DNA of 8,970 bases from JBEKCP01 sp050014815 (GTDB taxonomy: Bacteria; Planctomycetota; Planctomycetia; Pirellulales; Thermoguttaceae): positions 1-8,970 of the forward strand of contig JBEKCP010000213.1 in the NCBI GenBank assembly GCA_050014815.1, read 5' to 3'. The position numbers were made by a program, and so were the translations under genes. The notes under the pieces were generated by a model, which was not told where the DNA came from, made no database searches, and worked only from the letters and a program-made list of their open reading frames with translations. Of this stretch, positions 6,545-8,970 are shown piece after piece (position 1 is the stretch's first letter; each line of letters starts with the position of its first letter).

Positions 6545-6552
6545 CTGTTGGC

Positions 6553-7272
6553 ATGCGCTACCTCGACCTGACCCTGCCGACCCCGGCGGAAAACCTGGCG
6601 CTGGACGAAGCGCTTCTGGAAGAGGCCGAGGCGGCAGGCCGGCCGACCGAGACGCTCCGCTTCTGGGAGGCCCCAAGCCCGGCGGTCGTTGTCGGCCGGT
6701 CGTCCCGCCTGGCCGCCGAGGTCCAGGGCGACGTCTGCCGAAGCCTGAGGATTCCCGTCCTGCGGCGTCCCAGCGGCGGCGCCGCCGTGGTGATCGGGCC
6801 GGGGTGCCTGATGTACGCGCTGGTGCTGAGCTACCGGCGGCGGCCGGCCCTGCGGGCCGTCGATCAAGCGCACCGTACGGTGTTGGGCACGATTTGCGCG
6901 GCCTTGGCCCAGCGGGTCCCCGGGCTCCGCTGCGAAGGCACGAGCGACCTGGCGCTCGGCGGGCGGAAGGTCTCCGGCAACAGCCTTCGCGCGAAGCGGG
7001 AGCACCTGCTCTATCACGGGACGCTGCTGTACGGCTTTCCGCTCGCGCTCTTGGCCCGATGCCTGGCGATGCCGCCGCGCCAGCCGACCTATCGCTGCGG
7101 CCGGTCGCACGAGGCCTTCGTGGCGAACCTGCCGATCGGCCCCGCCGTCATTCGCGAAAGCCTGCTGGCGGCCTGGGGCGCCCTGGAGCCTTGCGGCGAG
7201 TGGCCCCGCGGCCTCGCGGCCGGGCTTGCCGCCCATCGCTATAATTCAGCGGCGTGGAACGAGCAGTTCTGA
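6553..7272 (+). CDS. Lipoate-protein ligase family protein (LplA/LipB/BPL fold)
   Basis: This 239-residue protein belongs to the biotin/lipoate protein ligase fold. The N-terminal PAENLALDEALL (11-22) is typical of the family. RRPSGGAAVV (71-80) is the nucleotide/acyl-binding loop, with Ala77 where RRxSGGGAV has its third Gly. GGRKVSGNS (136-144) carries the catalytic-site Lys139, and YHGTLLYG (154-161) follows as in LplA. YRCGRSHEAFVANL (180-193) contains Cys182. The family attaches lipoate or octanoate to E2 and GcvH domains in the cytoplasm. Ligase activity and amidotransferase/octanoyltransferase activity cannot be separated from this sequence. The ATG at 6553 is chosen because an in-frame upstream start (6481) would translate the AT-rich repeat. 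No Shine-Dalgarno is visible. The acetolactate synthase gene begins 54 bases downstream on the same strand. The last residues (WNEQF) are poorly conserved-looking. Confidence 0.85.
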   Translation: MRYLDLTLPTPAENLALDEALLEEAEAAGRPTETLRFWEAPSPAVVVGRSSRLAAEVQGDVCRSLRIPVLRRPSGGAAVVIGPGCLMYALVLSYRRRPALRAVDQAHRTVLGTICAALAQRVPGLRCEGTSDLALGGRKVSGNSLRAKREHLLYHGTLLYGFPLALLARCLAMPPRQPTYRCGRSHEAFVANLPIGPAVIRESLLAAWGALEPCGEWPRGLAAGLAAHRYNSAAWNEQF

Positions 7273-7326
7273 GCAGCCATAATCAAGGGATTGCCTGGGG
7301 GCGGGTCGAAGCTATACTTCACTAAC

Positions 7327-8961
7327 GTGAAAGCCGCCGAACTCTTTGTCCGCTGCCTGGAGAACGAAGGCGTGGAGGCCATCTTTGGGCTTCCGGGCGA
7401 GGAGAATATCGACATCACGGATTGCCTGCTGGACAGCAAGATCCGCTTCATCAGCGTGCGGCACGAGCAGGCGGCGGCCTTCATGGCCGACGTCTACGGC
7501 CGGGTGACCGGGCGCGCCGGCGTCTGCCTGGCGACGCTCGGGCCGGGGGCCACCAATCTCGTCACGGGCGTGGCCGACGCCAACATGGACCACGCCCCGG
7601 TGGTGGCCGTCTCCGGGCAGTCGGCCACCACGCGGATGCACAAGGAGAGCCACCAGTACCTGGACCTCGTCAACCTGTTCCGGCCGATCTCGAAGTTCAG
7701 CATCCAGGTGATCGAGCCGGAGACCATTCCCGAGGTGGTCCGCAAGGCGTTCAAGACGGCCCAGGCGGAGAAGCCGGGCGTCAGCTACATCGACCTGCCG
7801 GAGAACGTCGCCCAGATGGAGGTCGAGGGGAAAGGGCCGCTGGCGGTGCAGGCGCACCCGGAGCCGCACGCCGCGGCCGAGGCGATCTCCCGCGCGGCCG
7901 AGATCATCAATTCGGCCCGGTTCCCGCTCATTATGGCGGGCAACGGCGTGATTCGCGCCCGCGCCTCGGAGCAGCTCATCCGCTTCGGCGAGAAGCTCAA
8001 CATCCCCGTGGCCAACACCTTCATGGCCAAGGGCGTGGTCCCCTTCTCCCATGCCTTGTGGCTGGGATCGGTCGGCCTGCAGGCGAAGGACTATGCCGTG
8101 GCCTGCGGGTTCGACCGGGCCGACGTGATCGTCTGCGTCGGCTACGACATGGTCGAGTACCACGCCAACCGCTGGAATTCGGGGAAGGACCGGAAGATCA
8201 TCCACGTCGATCTCTCTCCGGCTGAAGTGGACGAGTTCTACATCCCGGCGGTCGAGGTGGTCGGGGAGATCGGCGCGGCGCTGGACGCGATCGCCCAAGA
8301 GTGCCGGCCCCAGAAGCAGTTTCCGGCCTCGTTGTGGCAGGCCATTATGGACGAGCTTTCCGAGCACGCCTACGACGACAGCTTCCCGCTGAAGCCGCAG
8401 CGGCTGGTCTGGGACCTTCAGCGGGTGTTCGCCTCGCGGTGTACGGTGGTCTGCGACGTGGGGGCGCACAAGATGTGGATGGCCCGCATGTACCAGCCCG
8501 AGCGCCCCAATACGTGCATCATCTCGAACGGTTTTGCGGCGATGGGGATCTCGCTTCCCGGGGCGATCGCGGCGAAGCTGGCCTTCCCGAACCGCACCGT
8601 GGCGGCCGTCACCGGCGACGCCGGCTTCATGATGAACTCCCAGGAGATCGAGACCGCGCTGCGGATCGGCACGCCCGTGGTGATCGTCATCTGGAACGAC
8701 GGCGGCTACGGGCTGATCGGCTGGCACCAGTTGCGGCGTTTCGGCCGCACCAGCCACGTGGACTTCGGCAATCCGGATTTCGTGAAGTACGCCGAGAGTT
8801 TCGGGGCCAAGGGGTACCGCGTTTCTGCGGCCGACGAGCTGATGCCCATCCTCAAGCAGGCCATCGCCGACAACACGGTCGTGGTGGTCGACTGCCCGGT
8901 GGACTACTCCGAGAACATGAAGCTGACCGAGCGGCTTAGCAAGCTGGTCTGCCCGGTGTGA
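7327..8961 (+). CDS. alsS: Acetolactate synthase, catabolic AlsS/BudB type (ThDP enzyme)
   Basis: This 544-residue protein has the full three-domain fold of ThDP-dependent acetolactate synthases, which join two pyruvates to form 2-acetolactate and CO2. Residues 1-170 are the pyrimidine-binding domain, with FGLPGEEN (20-27) and cofactor-activating Glu47 in VRHEQ. Residues about 185-320 are the central domain, with VGYDMVEY (271-278) and KIIHVD. Residues about 360-535 are the diphosphate domain, with GDAGF (430-434) and WNDGGYG (456-462). Features favour the catabolic class. HQYLDLVNLFRPISK (109-123) matches the AlsS HQ-D-LF-PITK segment, Asp458 and Gly460 stand where anabolic enzymes have Asn and Glu, and the C-terminus has PVDYSEN (524-530). 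No regulatory subunit or alsD gene is seen nearby, though the window ends nine bases on. I chose the GTG at 7327, which gives the usual KAAELFVRCLENEGV opening. A TTG at 7291 would add 12 unlikely residues. Confidence 0.87.
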   Translation: MKAAELFVRCLENEGVEAIFGLPGEENIDITDCLLDSKIRFISVRHEQAAAFMADVYGRVTGRAGVCLATLGPGATNLVTGVADANMDHAPVVAVSGQSATTRMHKESHQYLDLVNLFRPISKFSIQVIEPETIPEVVRKAFKTAQAEKPGVSYIDLPENVAQMEVEGKGPLAVQAHPEPHAAAEAISRAAEIINSARFPLIMAGNGVIRARASEQLIRFGEKLNIPVANTFMAKGVVPFSHALWLGSVGLQAKDYAVACGFDRADVIVCVGYDMVEYHANRWNSGKDRKIIHVDLSPAEVDEFYIPAVEVVGEIGAALDAIAQECRPQKQFPASLWQAIMDELSEHAYDDSFPLKPQRLVWDLQRVFASRCTVVCDVGAHKMWMARMYQPERPNTCIISNGFAAMGISLPGAIAAKLAFPNRTVAAVTGDAGFMMNSQEIETALRIGTPVVIVIWNDGGYGLIGWHQLRRFGRTSHVDFGNPDFVKYAESFGAKGYRVSAADELMPILKQAIADNTVVVVDCPVDYSENMKLTERLSKLVCPV

Positions 8962-8970
8962 AGACAACCC

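Noticed and set aside
6481..6552. N-terminal extension of the ligase from an ATG-like start at 6481
   Set aside because: The added residues are Phe/Gly-rich translation of the AT-rich repeat. The conserved family sequence begins with the Met at 6553.
5063..6676. 537-codon open frame on the minus strand across the oxidoreductase and the AT-rich repeat
   Set aside because: It is antisense to a well-defined Rossmann-fold gene, crosses an intergenic repeat, and has no recognisable domain.
7312..8967. 551-codon minus-strand open frame opposite the acetolactate synthase
   Set aside because: It is an Asp/His/Arg-rich shadow of a strongly conserved ThDP enzyme in the opposite strand.

Overview
The window is high-GC DNA that most resembles a planctomycete, probably of the Pirellulales type. 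Four things point that way: a secreted protein built from YTV-type repeats, a Tat-exported Gfo/Idh/MocA oxidoreductase, a BRCT/MerR/TPR fusion protein, and three dispersed palindromic repeats of kinds I associate with planctomycete genomes. The taxonomic call is inference; there is no rRNA or marker gene in the window.

Layout. (1) Bases 1-1779, plus strand: the 3' part of a GH36/melibiase-like glycoside hydrolase, open at the window edge. (2) Bases 1861-4558, minus strand, convergent with the hydrolase: a likely two-gene unit. The upstream gene encodes an exported YTV-repeat protein (3110-4558). The downstream gene (1861-3075), 34 bases further on, encodes a BRCT + MerR-like HTH + TPR protein. 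(3) Bases 4559-5080: a 522-base divergent intergenic region with a paired direct repeat flanking a palindrome, a sigma70-like promoter facing right, and a long hairpin in the predicted leader. (4) Bases 5081-6385, plus strand: a Tat-signal Gfo/Idh/MocA oxidoreductase. (5) Bases 6386-6552: an AT-rich inverted-repeat element filling most of the gap. (6) Bases 6553-7272, plus strand: a lipoate-protein ligase family protein. (7) Bases 7327-8961, plus strand: a thiamine-diphosphate enzyme of the catabolic acetolactate synthase (AlsS/BudB) type.

How the genes fit together. The glycoside hydrolase and the exported oxidoreductase fit the carbohydrate-scavenging lifestyle typical of planctomycetes, but they are not adjacent and no shared pathway can be shown. 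The repeat protein probably acts outside the cytoplasmic membrane. Its co-oriented partner looks cytoplasmic and DNA- or protein-binding. The ligase and the acetolactate synthase are 54 bases apart and may be co-transcribed, but acetolactate synthase does not use lipoate, so the link may be only positional.

I did not find a convincing defence system, mobile element, CRISPR array or RNA gene. The strongest leads are the double 16-residue repeat array with a cysteine register, a palindromic repeat lying inside a reading frame, and the direct-repeat/promoter cassette at 4859-4940.
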